A stretch of 64,000 nucleotides of DNA from Streptomyces spinosisporus (GCF_022698145.1 NZ_JALDAX010000003.1:434001-498000); one strand, 5' to 3'; positions 32,689-42,131 are shown, numbered from the stretch's first letter. Notes: generated by a model not told the origin, from the sequence alone. Translations and numbers: made by a program.

Positions 32689-35600
32689 TCAGTGGCGGGG
32701 GTCGCGGAGCTTGCCGATCCGTTCGCGGTCCATGCGGAGTTCGGTGCGGATCAGGCGGGTGATGCGGCCGATGATCCGGTGTACGAGTTCGTCGAGTTGG
32801 AAGTCGGTGAGCTCACGGGGGTCGAAGGAGCCGGGCGGGATCGCGGTGTACTCCGGTGGGGGTGGCGCGGCGGCGGCCGCGTGGACGGAGGGGGGTTCGT
32901 ACGGCGGCGGGGGTGTGGACGAGCTGCTGTACGGCGGTGGCGGGTCGGTGCGGGACTGCGACGACGGGGCCTGCTGTCCGGGCGGTGAGATGCGGTGCGT
33001 GAGCGTGGTGCCGACCGCCGCTGCCGCGGCCGCTGCGAGAGCGCCTGTGGTGCTGTGTGCCGGGGGGTTGCTCGGTGTCGTCGTCTCGGCCTTGGGCGTG
33101 TGCTTGGACTTGCTGAACAGGCCCAGCCGTTGGGCGACGGGCGGGATGCTCGCGCCGCGAGGGGCGGGGGATTCTGCGGGGGTGTGAGGAGGCGGGCTCA
33201 GCGACGCCACGGGCAGGGGGGAGTGCGTGGCGGTGGTCGGGGACGCCGGGTCGCGCAGGGGTGCGGGGGCGGTGAGCGGGGTGGCTTTGCGTTGAACCGG
33301 CGGCGTGGAGGCGGGAGTTGAGCCCGCGGCCGTGGAGAGGACGGCTGCCGGTGGAGTGGCCGATGCCGCGGGGGTGAACAGGCCGGTCGTGGGGAGGGGA
33401 GCCGGTGCGGAGAGGGGCACTGCTGTGGACAGGGGCACTGCTGTGGTGGTGGCCGCGGGCGGTGCCGTGGGGAGGGGCGCCGGAGCGTGATGCGCTACGG
33501 CGGGGAAGGGCGCCGCGGGTCCGGACGGGGCCGCCGGAGTCGGAGTGCTGAGAGGTGTGGCATCGGCGGGGGCCGCGGTGACGGGGGCACCCAGGGGGGA
33601 GCGGCGGGAGGAGGTGGGTCGGGTGCGCTGGACGGTGGGGGTGGCCGGGTCGGAGGGGTGGGTCGGCGGCGTTGCGGGGGAGGTGGTGGTGCGCTGGAGG
33701 GTTGGAGGAGCGGTGGGCGGGGTGGTGGTGTCCCGGTCGGAGGGGTGGGCTGGCGGCGTCGAGGTGGGTCGGGTGTGCTGGACGGCGGGGGTGGCCTGGT
33801 CCGAGGGGTGAGCTGGCGACGTCGAGGGGGAGGTGGTGGTGCGCTGGACGGTTGGGGGAGCGACGGGCGGGGTGGTGGTGCTCTGGTCGGAGGGGTGAGC
33901 TGGCGACGGCGAGGTGGGTCGGGTGTGCTGGACGGCGAGGGTGGCCCGGTCGGACGGGTGGGCTGGCGGCGTCGAAGGGGAGGTGGGGGTGCGCTGGACG
34001 GTCGCGGTGCCCTGGTCGGAGGGGTGGGCTGGCGGCGTCGAGGGGGAGGTGGTGGTGCGGTGGGCGGTGGGGGGAGTCGACGTCGAAGGTGGTGGGGTGG
34101 GTTGCCCGAGGGAGAGGGGCGACTTTGAGGTGGGGGCGGTGTTGGCCGTGGACGAGGGCACGGGTGACGTGGGCCGGATGCCGGGGGGAGCCGATGCCGG
34201 GGTGGAGGTGGTGCGCTGTACGGCGGGGCCGCCCGCCGGCGGCGTGGATGACGCCGGTTCCGGGGTGAAGGCGGTGCGCTGGACGGCCGGGGTTGGGGCC
34301 GGGCCGGAGGGTGGGTGCGAACTCGTGGTGGTGGGCGGGGAGTTCGTATCCGTGGGCCGGGACTGTGAGAGTGCGTCCGTGGTGTGCACGGACGGCGAAC
34401 CGTGCGGCGGCGTAGTGGCAGCCGAGGTGGTTCGACCAGAACCAGACGTCGAACTGGGCTGGGAGGGCGCGGGGTTCGAAGTGGTCGGCCTGCTCTGCGG
34501 GCTCGCGGGGGTGCCCGGAGTGGCGGGCTGTGACGCGATCGGCGCGCCGAGGCCGGGGCGGGGCTTCGAGCGGGCCGCACTTCGCTGTACGGGCGGGGTC
34601 GCGCCGGGCGAAGGGGTCTTCGGGCGCGGGGAGTTGGACTGGGCCGGTGCGAGGGGCTGAGAGCCCCGCTGCATGGAGGTGCCGGCCGGGCGAGGGGACT
34701 CGGAGGAGGAGGTGGTGCTCGGTGTCGGTCCGGCGGGCGGCGGAGGGGCGGCCTGTTGAGCCGTTGCCGGTCGCGGTGTGGACGCCGAGGTGTGGGCGGG
34801 GGCGGACTGCCGCTGCACCGGCACCGGCACCGGCACCGGCATCGGCACTGGCATCGGCGCGGGCGGGGTGTTTTCCGGCGCCAGGTCCGGAGGCGTGGGG
34901 GTGGTCCGGCCAGGGGCGGGGGTGGGCGTGCCGCTCGCGGGCGCTGTGCGCTGCGGCGCGGCTGCCGGGGCGTTTGAAGGCGCCGTTTTCTGCGACGTGT
35001 CGCCCGACCCCGCCGACTTGCGCTGCACGGGCATCGGTGCGGTGCTCGCGGCCGTGGTCCCCTGGACGGGGGTGCCAAGGCCGGGGGCGCGCGGTGGCTG
35101 TGCGGGGCCGGACGTCGTCGTTCCGGGTGTCGTGGTGCCGGGGCCCGGCGTGGATTGTGTCGCCGCACCGGTCACGGGCACGGCTCCGCGCGACGGAGCA
35201 GCCGACGTCCTGTCGGAAGCACCCCCGGTGTGCGGCGCCCTCTGTACCGCCGTGCCGCCGGCCTCACCAGGGGATCCAGCTGCCCGAACCCCCGCTTCAT
35301 CGGCGTCGGTCGGCGTCGCATCCGGTCCGCCCGTAGCGCCGGTTGCCCCGCCCGCGGACGTGGGCGTCCGAGGGGCCACCGGCAGGGTGCGCCGCTGTAC
35401 CGCTGCGGGTGCGGACCGCGCCTTGGTGAAGGCCGGACCCGGTCGGGACGACGGTGAGGCGGCCGGGACAGGGGTCACCCTGACCCCGGTGGTCGGTGGC
35501 ACCGACACCGCGGGGGTGGGCGACGCGTCGCCCGTGCGTACCGCCCGCTGAACCGAGGGCGCCCCCGAGGCGGAAGCCGCCGTAGGAACCGACGTACCGG

Positions 35601-36105
35601 CGGCCCCACTCCGTGCTGCGGGAACACCGAACCCCCGCGGCGGAAGCACCCGCAGCGGTACCGCCGGCGCACGCTGCACCACCGGCTCGGTACCGGCCAA
35701 CGGCAGTGCGCCCGCAGGGCGTTCGAGCCCCGGTGTCGGGCGCCCCGTCGCCTGCCGGGCCGCGTCGCCGAGGAGCGCGCTGGACTGTCCGTCCAGGACC
35801 GAGTGGGACGCCGTACCCATGAAGGACGGGTTCTGCCACGTCGGCAGCCGCCCACCGAACCCGGCGTCCGCGACCCCGCCCCTTCCGGCACCGAGCGTCC
35901 GCTGGATCGGCGGCAGCGCGGGCCAGGACGCCGCGACGACGGGACGCCCGGCAGCAGGCGCCGCGGAATGCGGTGCCGCGGAATCCGATGTCACGGCACC
36001 CCGTGCAGCCTCGGCACCATCCACCGCCGTACCCGCGACAGGCGCGGCAACCGCGACGTCGGCGGCCTCACGCTCCCGCCCCCGCAACCGGTCCAGGAAC
36101 CCCAT
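32689..36105 (-). CDS. Large disordered Pro-rich CIS protein with VQR repeats (possible tape-measure counterpart)
   Basis: The 1138-residue protein is dominated by Pro, Thr, Ser and Ala with no predicted fold. It has at least a dozen short VQR/LQR/IQR motifs in contexts such as PAVQRT and PTVQRTTTS. Conserved-looking ends are an N-terminal block (MGFLDRLRGRERE, then WPALPPIQRTLG) and a charged helix at the C-terminus (LTDFQLDELVHRIIGRITRL). It lies between the two tube genes, in the core operon. No other tape-measure gene (Afp14) was found, so it could fix tube length, act as a chaperone, or fill the tube lumen. This is inference from position and composition. Confidence 0.65.
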   Translation of the reverse strand: MGFLDRLRGREREAADVAVAAPVAGTAVDGAEAARGAVTSDSAAPHSAAPAAGRPVVAASWPALPPIQRTLGAGRGGVADAGFGGRLPTWQNPSFMGTASHSVLDGQSSALLGDAARQATGRPTPGLERPAGALPLAGTEPVVQRAPAVPLRVLPPRGFGVPAARSGAAGTSVPTAASASGAPSVQRAVRTGDASPTPAVSVPPTTGVRVTPVPAASPSSRPGPAFTKARSAPAAVQRRTLPVAPRTPTSAGGATGATGGPDATPTDADEAGVRAAGSPGEAGGTAVQRAPHTGGASDRTSAAPSRGAVPVTGAATQSTPGPGTTTPGTTTSGPAQPPRAPGLGTPVQGTTAASTAPMPVQRKSAGSGDTSQKTAPSNAPAAAPQRTAPASGTPTPAPGRTTPTPPDLAPENTPPAPMPVPMPVPVPVPVQRQSAPAHTSASTPRPATAQQAAPPPPAGPTPSTTSSSESPRPAGTSMQRGSQPLAPAQSNSPRPKTPSPGATPPVQRSAARSKPRPGLGAPIASQPATPGTPASPQSRPTTSNPAPSQPSSTSGSGRTTSAATTPPHGSPSVHTTDALSQSRPTDTNSPPTTTSSHPPSGPAPTPAVQRTAFTPEPASSTPPAGGPAVQRTTSTPASAPPGIRPTSPVPSSTANTAPTSKSPLSLGQPTPPPSTSTPPTAHRTTTSPSTPPAHPSDQGTATVQRTPTSPSTPPAHPSDRATLAVQHTRPTSPSPAHPSDQSTTTPPVAPPTVQRTTTSPSTSPAHPSDQATPAVQHTRPTSTPPAHPSDRDTTTPPTAPPTLQRTTTSPATPPTHPSDPATPTVQRTRPTSSRRSPLGAPVTAAPADATPLSTPTPAAPSGPAAPFPAVAHHAPAPLPTAPPAATTTAVPLSTAVPLSAPAPLPTTGLFTPAASATPPAAVLSTAAGSTPASTPPVQRKATPLTAPAPLRDPASPTTATHSPLPVASLSPPPHTPAESPAPRGASIPPVAQRLGLFSKSKHTPKAETTTPSNPPAHSTTGALAAAAAAAVGTTLTHRISPPGQQAPSSQSRTDPPPPYSSSSTPPPPYEPPSVHAAAAAPPPPEYTAIPPGSFDPRELTDFQLDELVHRIIGRITRLIRTELRMDRERIGKLRDPRH

Positions 36106-36108
36106 CCC

Positions 36109-36270
36109 TCAGCCCTCCGTTCCGGCGGCCCGCGTCACCAGGGACGCGATCTCCTCCGTGAACCGCCGGCGGTCCTGGTGCTCCAGGTCGAGGATCTCGT
36201 CCATGCTCCAGTGGAAGTGGTAGGCGACGTACGCGATCTCCTCGTGCAGCCGGTCGGTCGCGTACGTCAC
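36109..36270 (-). CDS. Small conserved CIS protein (DUF6760-like)
   Basis: The 53-residue protein (VTYATDRLHEEIAYVAYHFH, then WSMDEILDLEHQDRRRF) is compact, helical and His/Glu-rich. It resembles a short family commonly found between tube and spacer genes in actinobacterial CIS loci; the DUF number is from memory. Its GTG start overlaps the stop of the upstream gene (GTGA), which favours it over a longer reading. It ends three bases before the large disordered protein. The HFHWSMDEIL motif recalls tail-assembly chaperones, suggesting a role in tube assembly. Confidence 0.7.
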   Translation of the reverse strand: MTYATDRLHEEIAYVAYHFHWSMDEILDLEHQDRRRFTEEIASLVTRAAGTEG

Positions 36271-36824
36271 GATTCCCCCAGGCGGCTCCCGCCGAGTTCC
36301 ACCTCGAAGGGCTCGGCGCAGTGCGGGCACTGCACGGCGGCACGGGTGTGCCCCTCCGCGTTGATCTGGCGGTAGAAGTCCTGAAGGAACGCCAGGTCGG
36401 AGGCGAACATGTTCTCCACGATGCCGTCGTGGACCATCGGGAGCGTGCCGAGCCGGGTGATGACCCGGCCCAGCAGCACCACCGACAGATACGCCGGGTT
36501 CTCCTGCACACGCACGTCCCGCAGCGGCACCAGTTCGTCGCGTGCCGTCGACAGGCGCATCACCCCGTCCCGGTGTACGGTGCCCGACTCGTCGACGTAG
36601 CCGCGCGGCAGCTGGAAGGGGAACTCCGTGCGCAGGGACTGCTGTTGCTGCACGGACGCGGACGCGGACGCGGACGCGGGCGCGGGCGTGGGTGTGGGCA
36701 CGGGAGCCGCCGGGGCCGGTGTCGCCTCCGGCCCCGGCGACTCCACGCCCGCCTCCGGCACGGACGTCCCCGCGTCCGCGCCGGAGTACGCGACGGCGCC
36801 GGCCCTGGCAGCCGTACGCCGCAT
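36267..36824 (-). CDS. CIS protein with Pro-rich N-terminus and CxxC motif, function unknown
   Basis: The 185-residue protein starts with an Ala/Pro-rich, probably disordered 60 residues. Then comes a folded part: LPRGYVDESGTVHRDGVMRL, VRVQENPAYLSVVLLGRVIT and FASDLAFLQDFYRQIN. It ends with a single CPHC pair in AVQCPHCAEPFEVE. Its place between tube and the small helical protein is typical of phage tail-assembly accessory proteins. Start ATG 36824 overlaps the TAA of the tube gene. One CxxC pair alone could bind zinc as a dimer. No family name can be given with confidence. Confidence 0.7.
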   Translation of the reverse strand: MRRTAARAGAVAYSGADAGTSVPEAGVESPGPEATPAPAAPVPTPTPAPASASASASVQQQQSLRTEFPFQLPRGYVDESGTVHRDGVMRLSTARDELVPLRDVRVQENPAYLSVVLLGRVITRLGTLPMVHDGIVENMFASDLAFLQDFYRQINAEGHTRAAVQCPHCAEPFEVELGGSRLGES

Positions 36825-37267
36825 TACTCGATGACCAGTTCTTCGAACGTGATGGTCACGGTCTCGGTCAGCGCCGCCGCCTCGCCCGCCTTCACCGTGC
36901 TCGCGTCGATCTTGCTGCACCAGGCGTTGCGCAGGTGGTAGCGCTTCACGGGGTTGTTCTGGAAGTCCATCATGATGATCGACGCGTTCTTGCGGGCCGT
37001 CGTCATCTGACCGGTGATGGACTGGTTGATCCACTGCGTGAACGACGCCGACTGCGTCATACCGCGGACCACCGTGCAGGTGCCGTTCTTCTTCACGCCC
37101 GGCAGGTTCTTGACCACGTTCTGGCCGTTCGGGCTGTTCTGCTGGTACGTGATGACGTCCTGCTCGATGCTCAGGCCGCTGACCTCGGCGAGGTACTCGA
37201 CCATCACGCCGTCGATCTGCAGTCCGAAATTGTGTGAGGTGAGGGCGTCACCCGGCTGGAGACTCAT
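36824..37267 (-). CDS. T4 gp19-family inner tube protein (Afp1-like)
   Basis: The 147-residue tube subunit (HNFGLQIDGVMVEYLAEVSG, VKKNGTCTVVRGMTQSASF, RYHLRNAWCSKIDA) has the highly conserved gp19 core of contractile tails. Hexameric rings stack to form the inner tube through which cargo is driven. It follows the sheath gene after 68 bases; an AAGGA site lies upstream of the ATG. It is the most confidently assigned CIS component together with the sheath. Confidence 0.93.
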   Translation of the reverse strand: MSLQPGDALTSHNFGLQIDGVMVEYLAEVSGLSIEQDVITYQQNSPNGQNVVKNLPGVKKNGTCTVVRGMTQSASFTQWINQSITGQMTTARKNASIIMMDFQNNPVKRYHLRNAWCSKIDASTVKAGEAAALTETVTITFEELVIE

Positions 37268-37335
37268 GCGTTCGCTGTCCTTCTAAGCGTCGATGCGTGC
37301 TGGAAACGACGTCGGGGGAGGGCGGGCCGGGCGGC

Positions 37336-38925
37336 CTACTCCTCCAACTCCCCGCTGCCGCTGGAGAACTGGGCCAGCCGGAAGATCACGAACTCGGCGG
37401 GCTTGACCGGCGCGATGCCGATCTCGCAGACGACACGGCCGACGTCCACCGACTCCGGCGGGTTGGTCTCCTCGTCGCACTTGACGTAGAACGCCTCCTC
37501 GGGCCGCTGGCCGAACAGGGCGCCGCTGCGCCACTCGTTGACCAGGAACGCCGAGATGTTGCGCCGGATCCGGGCCCACAGGGCGTGGTCGTTCGGCTCG
37601 AACACCACCCACTGGGTGCCGATCAGGATCGACTCCTCCAGGTAGTTGAAGTACCGGCGGATGTTCAGGTAGCGCCACGCCGGGTCCGAGGCGAGGGTGC
37701 GCGCACCCCAGACCCGGATGCCACGGCCGGGGAAGGCGCGGATGCAGTTGACGCCGATCGGGTTGAGCAGGTCCTGCTCGCCGCGGGTGATCTGGGTCTC
37801 CAGGTCCACCGCACCGCGTACGACCTCGTTGGCGGGCGCCTTGTGCACACCGCGCTCGGAGTCGTTGCGGGCCCAGATGCCGGCCACATGGCCGCTCGGC
37901 GGGATCATCCGCGTCTGACCGCTCGCGGGGTCGAAGGTCTTGACCCAGGGGTAGTACAGGGCCGCGTACTTGGAGTCGTAACCGGCCGTCTCCTGCCGCC
38001 ACACCCGGATCTGACGGGCATTCAGGCCAGGCGGCGGGTCGATGACCGCGACACGGTCGCCCATCAGCTCGCAGTGCGCGATCAGACCGAGCTGCACGGC
38101 CTTCACGGCCTCCAGGTCGATCGCACCGCGCTGGTAGGCGGCCATCAGGTCGGGCACCGCGACCATGGAGATCTCGTCGACGGCCTCCAGGCCGCCGAAG
38201 CCGGTGCGGTCGGCGGAGTCGCCGAGGTACTGCGCCGGGCCCGGGTGCGCGCCCTGCGCGGCGTCGGACGGTACGGCGGGTGCGGGCGCGGGCGCCACCA
38301 GGGCCACCGTCTGGTTGTCCGGGCGGACCAGCTGCGCGGCCGGGGCGGCCTCGGTCACGGTGATGAGCTTGGAGCGCTCCTTCACCTGCGTGACCACGTA
38401 GTTGCGGCCGCCCTTCTTGGCGGTCACGTCGAACGACTCGACGGCCTTGTCGCCGTCCTTGACGATCAGCTTGAACCGCTCGGCCGGGCCGTCGCCCTCC
38501 GGGTCGGCGACCTCGACGCTCAGCGAGCCGTTCCCGGCGGACGCGATGGCCGTCACGGTGAACGTGCCGAGCTGCGCCGGCTCCGCCGCGGGCAGTGCGC
38601 GCTTGGCGGCGGACCCGGTCACGGCGGCGGGGGCCGAGCCGCCCGCCGCGGCGTCCTCGGACGATCCGCCCACGCGGACGACGTAGGCCGCCGTGCCGCC
38701 GTTCTGGAAGAAGCCGTAGACGGAGTGCGCGAGGTAGTACCCGTCGGTGAACTCACCGAAGCTCGCCACGTACTGGGTCCAGTTGGTCACCAGCGTCGGC
38801 TCGTTCAGCGGGCCGGTCGGGGCGAGCCCCACGAAGGCGGCGACCGACGTGCCCACCCCCTCGATGGGGCGCGAGCCGCTGGCCACCTCCTCGACGTAGA
38901 CGCCGGGCGACAGGTAGGACGGCAT
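37336..38925 (-). CDS. Contractile tail sheath protein (Afp2-type)
   Basis: The 529-residue protein begins with the sheath signature YLSPGVYVEEVASGSRPIEG and VGTSVAAFVGLAPTGP. It continues with GGTAAYVVRVG and ends with the conserved C-terminal domain (NPIGVNCIRAFPGRGIRVWG, then WRYLNIRRYFNYLEESI). An inserted, less conserved domain (about 100-230) is surface exposed in relatives. Contraction of the sheath drives the tube. It is the first gene of the minus-strand core operon; start ATG 38925 has GAGGAG eight bases upstream. Only one sheath gene is present, where Afp has three. Confidence 0.95.
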   Translation of the reverse strand: MPSYLSPGVYVEEVASGSRPIEGVGTSVAAFVGLAPTGPLNEPTLVTNWTQYVASFGEFTDGYYLAHSVYGFFQNGGTAAYVVRVGGSSEDAAAGGSAPAAVTGSAAKRALPAAEPAQLGTFTVTAIASAGNGSLSVEVADPEGDGPAERFKLIVKDGDKAVESFDVTAKKGGRNYVVTQVKERSKLITVTEAAPAAQLVRPDNQTVALVAPAPAPAVPSDAAQGAHPGPAQYLGDSADRTGFGGLEAVDEISMVAVPDLMAAYQRGAIDLEAVKAVQLGLIAHCELMGDRVAVIDPPPGLNARQIRVWRQETAGYDSKYAALYYPWVKTFDPASGQTRMIPPSGHVAGIWARNDSERGVHKAPANEVVRGAVDLETQITRGEQDLLNPIGVNCIRAFPGRGIRVWGARTLASDPAWRYLNIRRYFNYLEESILIGTQWVVFEPNDHALWARIRRNISAFLVNEWRSGALFGQRPEEAFYVKCDEETNPPESVDVGRVVCEIGIAPVKPAEFVIFRLAQFSSGSGELEE

Positions 38926-39013
38926 GCTCTGCTCTCCTCGGGGTACGAGACAGGAACGCCCCCCAGGCTCACGCGCGCGCAACCCGCCGGGAAACGGTCT
39001 CCGGTGCCTGAGT

Positions 39014-39034
39014 GCGGGCAACCTCCTTGCCCGC
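39014..39034. promoter_or_regulatory. Inverted repeat in the sheath/DUF4157 divergent promoter region
   Basis: GCGGGCAA (39014-39021) and TTGCCCGC (39027-39034) are perfect arms around CCTCC. The 232-base gap must hold the promoters of the CIS core operon and of the cargo gene. The repeat is a candidate operator for one of the LuxR-type regulators, or an mRNA hairpin. Confidence 0.4.
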
Positions 39035-39157
39035 AAGGGCAGTCCGGCCGGTCGTACGGTGCGACGCTGCCCCCGTGTCTGCCCCTTCGGCCCTTCCCGC
39101 GGCCCGGGAGCCCTCGTAAGGCTGGAGAGCCGGCCGTCCAGCAACGAGGGGAGCGTC

Positions 39158-40624
39158 GTGCGCGCACAGGGGGCCAAGGGCCACGAGGACGGCGACCGAC
39201 AGCGGTCCCGTCCCACCGCGGCGCCGAGCACGGGCGCGCAGCGCATGCTGGACCTGCAGCGCCTCGCGGGCAACGCGGCGGTGACCCAGGCCATCGCGGA
39301 GGAACGGCACGAGCACGACGGGGACTGCGGGCATGTGCCGTCCGTGCAGCGCCGCGCCCTGGTGCACGACGTGCTGCGCTCGCCCGGGCAGTCCATGGAC
39401 CCGGGACTGCGCACCGAGATGGAGGCCCGGTTCGGCGGGGCCGACTTCAGCGGCGTGCGCGTCCACACGGGCTCGACGGCCCGGGAATCAGCCGTGCAAC
39501 TGCAGGCCAAGGCCTACACCTCCGGTCCCCATGTGGTCGTCGGCGACACGATGACCAAGGAGGACTGGGCCCATGAACTCACCCACTACCAGGACCAGTT
39601 GGCAGGCCCCGTCCCCGGCACGGACAACGGCGCCGGGGTCCGCGTCTCCGACGTCGACGACTCGGGCGAGCGGCGGGCGGTGGACAACGCCCGCCGGGTG
39701 ATGAGCGGCCCGGTCCCGGCGGTGCAGCGCGAACCGGCGCAGGCCGTCGCAGCACCCGCGCCGACCGGCGTCGTGCAGCGGGTCACGAAACTCGCCGTGC
39801 AGCAGGGACCGTCCTGCTGGCTCTACGTCCTCGAAGCCATCGCCGAGCACCACGGGCTGCCCGTCCAGGCGCTCTCCGTCGCCATGCGCGCCTACCCGAC
39901 CACGGAGGCCCGCGACGAGCGCCTGAAGGAGGAGCGCGGCAAGGGCAACAAGATCGAGGGCCGCCGGCTCGCCGTCAAGATGATGGCCGAGTCCCTGGCA
40001 GGCATGGTCGCGCGGCTCGACAACTGGCGGGCGCACCACCAGGGCGACACGGACATCACCCGCGACGAGGTGGCCGCCTTCGCCCGCCGCTCGATCGGCG
40101 GCGACGCCTCCCTGGACAAGCTCGAATTCCAGGACGGCAGGGCGCAGTTCGACTCGATCCGCGAGGTCTACGACAAGGCCCACGACCGCGCCGAGCTGCT
40201 GCTGCACAAGGTCGGTGCGGCGGGCGACGAGGTCAGCGGGCTGCTGGACACCGCCCCCGTCCAGATCGACGCCAACCAGAGCCTGGACGACGTACGCCTG
40301 ACCATCGAGAACCAGAACCTGCCCAGCTACGCGGGCATCCGGCGGCGGTTCAAGCTCGCCAAGGGCGACGAGGGCCCGGTGGTCGACTTCACCGGGCGCC
40401 CCGCGAGTTCGATGGAGAGCACCGTCCACGCCGTGCTCATCGACTCCTACGACCGCTCCAGCCGCGTCGTGACCTACAAGGACCCCAACTACGGGGACAT
40501 CGAACTCAAGGTCACCCTCGCCCAGTTCCGGCAGATGGCCGGCAACAGCCAGCAGCACATGACGATGCGGCCCTACTCCACCGGGCCGCGCGCCAAGCCG
40601 GGACTCGACGAGCTCAAGGACTGA
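39158..40624 (+). CDS. DUF4157 protein with HELTH zincin site and a C-terminal papain-like domain: probable CIS cargo
   Basis: The 488-residue protein has an N-terminal leader with LDLQRLAGNAAVTQ (31-44) and a DUF4157 domain (about 75-155) containing HELTH (139-143), a zinc-peptidase HExxH site. The C-terminal domain (about 205-480) has a papain-like pattern: Cys220 in QQGPSCWLYVLEAI, His424 in STVHAVLIDSYD, and Asp442/Asn444 in YKDPNYG. DUF4157 is widely linked to CIS loci and their cargo. Three VQR motifs (63, 189, 206) separate the domains, which may be cleavage points. Start GTG 39158 follows GAGGGGAG. It is divergent from the sheath operon. A toxin or protease role is inferred. Confidence 0.8.
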   Translation: MRAQGAKGHEDGDRQRSRPTAAPSTGAQRMLDLQRLAGNAAVTQAIAEERHEHDGDCGHVPSVQRRALVHDVLRSPGQSMDPGLRTEMEARFGGADFSGVRVHTGSTARESAVQLQAKAYTSGPHVVVGDTMTKEDWAHELTHYQDQLAGPVPGTDNGAGVRVSDVDDSGERRAVDNARRVMSGPVPAVQREPAQAVAAPAPTGVVQRVTKLAVQQGPSCWLYVLEAIAEHHGLPVQALSVAMRAYPTTEARDERLKEERGKGNKIEGRRLAVKMMAESLAGMVARLDNWRAHHQGDTDITRDEVAAFARRSIGGDASLDKLEFQDGRAQFDSIREVYDKAHDRAELLLHKVGAAGDEVSGLLDTAPVQIDANQSLDDVRLTIENQNLPSYAGIRRRFKLAKGDEGPVVDFTGRPASSMESTVHAVLIDSYDRSSRVVTYKDPNYGDIELKVTLAQFRQMAGNSQQHMTMRPYSTGPRAKPGLDELKD

Positions 40625-40705
40625 ACCACCACCCTGCCCGGCCGGTCACGGAGTGTGCCCCAAAGCCTCCTGACCGGCGCCGTTCTCGACCCCTAGCGTG
40701 ATGCC

Positions 40706-42127
40706 GTGAGCCTGTGGACTTCCCTGGAACCCGCCTCCGCGACCGTGGACCCGGGTGGCAGTACCCGTGTCCGACTGCGGTTGCGCAATACCGGCGACAT
40801 CGTGGACGAGTACCGCTTCGAGCCGGTGGGTCCCATCGCGCCCTGGACGACGGTGGAGCCGCAGACGCTGCGGCTGTACCCGGGCACGACCGGCACGGTG
40901 GAGCTGACGTTCTCCCCTCCGCGCACCCCGGACGCGGTGGCGGGCCCGAACCCGTACGCGGTCCGGATCACGCCCACCGAGCACCCGGAGGCGACGACCG
41001 TCCCCGAGGGGAACCTGACGATCACCCCGTTCACCGAGGTGCGCGCCGAGCTCGTCCCGCCGACCGTCAAGGGGCGCTTCCGCGGCAGGCCTAAGCTCGC
41101 GGTCGACAACCTGGGCAACACCAGGCTGACGGCCTCGATCAGCGGCAACGACAACGGCGACCAGCTGTCGTACGAGATCTTCCCGAGCAACGTGCAGATC
41201 GAGCCGGGCCGCGCGGCGTTCGTGAAGACGACGCTCAAGCCGCGCCGCATCATCTGGTTCGGGCCGAAGGAGCAGCGGCCGTACACGCTGAACGTCCAGC
41301 GGTCCGGCATCAACCCCCTGCCCGTGGAGGGGACTTATGTCCAGCGAGGCTTCCTGCCCCGCTGGCTCGCCACCTTCTTCGGAGTGATCCTGGCCCTGGC
41401 GATCACCTTCGTGATGCTGTGGATCGCCTACAAGCCCCCCGTGAACACGGGCGCCACCGAGAAGCAGGTCGAGGCGGGCGCCACCCTCGCCCCCAGCCCG
41501 TCGGCGAGCCCGTCACCGGCCCTGCCGCCCGCACCCGCGCCGACCACCACACCGTCGCCCGCGGGCGGGGACGGCGGCGGCTCGGGCGGATCCGGAGGCG
41601 GGGGCGGCGGTGAGAGCAAGCCCACGGCCAAGCCCAAGGCGGACACCGCGGCGACCGCCGTGAACCGCCTGGCCGCCAGCGACCCCGGTGGGCGGCACGT
41701 CTGCTACCGCGCCTTCGTCGAGGGCGAGGGCTGGCAGAAGCCGGTGTGCGACGGCACCGTCGGCGGCACGGTCGGACAGGCCAGGGCGATCAAGGCCCTC
41801 AACGTCGCGGTCTACGGCGTCCAGGGCTCGGCCGGCAGCGCCATGGTGCACGACGACCAGTCCACCAACGGCCAGGGCAGGTGGCTGCCGCACTGGACCG
41901 CCATCAAGGCGGACGGCAAGGACAACTACATCGGCAGCACCAAGAAGGACGCCCCGTACCTGGTGACCTTCGTCTGGAACGTCGGCTCGGGCCAGGCCTG
42001 CAACGTGGTCAAGGTCCGCGACCAGGACTGGCGCGACCAGTCCTGCAACAACGCACGCCCCGACCTCAACACTGCCGGCGCCTTCGACAACGCGCGCTGG
42101 ATCGAAGCCATCAAGCTGACGGTGTGA
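40706..42127 (+). CDS. Membrane protein: cytoplasmic Ig-like domains, one TM helix, extracytoplasmic ChW-like domain
   Basis: The 473-residue protein lacks a signal peptide. Residues 1-215 form two beta-sandwich, hydrolase-associated Ig-like units (SATVDPGGSTRVRLRLRNTG and the second RPKLAVDNLGNTRLTASISG). A single membrane helix spans about 220-242. A Pro/Gly linker leads to a C-terminal domain (about 325-473) with GWQKPVCDGTVGGTVGQAR and IKALNVAVYG, a pattern close to ChW (clostridial hydrophobic W) repeats. Signal-anchor topology would put the Ig part in the cytosol and the ChW-like part outside. Start is GTG 40706. The N-terminal 250 residues are almost identical to the next gene product. 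Confidence 0.78.
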   Translation: MSLWTSLEPASATVDPGGSTRVRLRLRNTGDIVDEYRFEPVGPIAPWTTVEPQTLRLYPGTTGTVELTFSPPRTPDAVAGPNPYAVRITPTEHPEATTVPEGNLTITPFTEVRAELVPPTVKGRFRGRPKLAVDNLGNTRLTASISGNDNGDQLSYEIFPSNVQIEPGRAAFVKTTLKPRRIIWFGPKEQRPYTLNVQRSGINPLPVEGTYVQRGFLPRWLATFFGVILALAITFVMLWIAYKPPVNTGATEKQVEAGATLAPSPSASPSPALPPAPAPTTTPSPAGGDGGGSGGSGGGGGGESKPTAKPKADTAATAVNRLAASDPGGRHVCYRAFVEGEGWQKPVCDGTVGGTVGQARAIKALNVAVYGVQGSAGSAMVHDDQSTNGQGRWLPHWTAIKADGKDNYIGSTKKDAPYLVTFVWNVGSGQACNVVKVRDQDWRDQSCNNARPDLNTAGAFDNARWIEAIKLTV

Positions 42128-42131
42128 CGGC

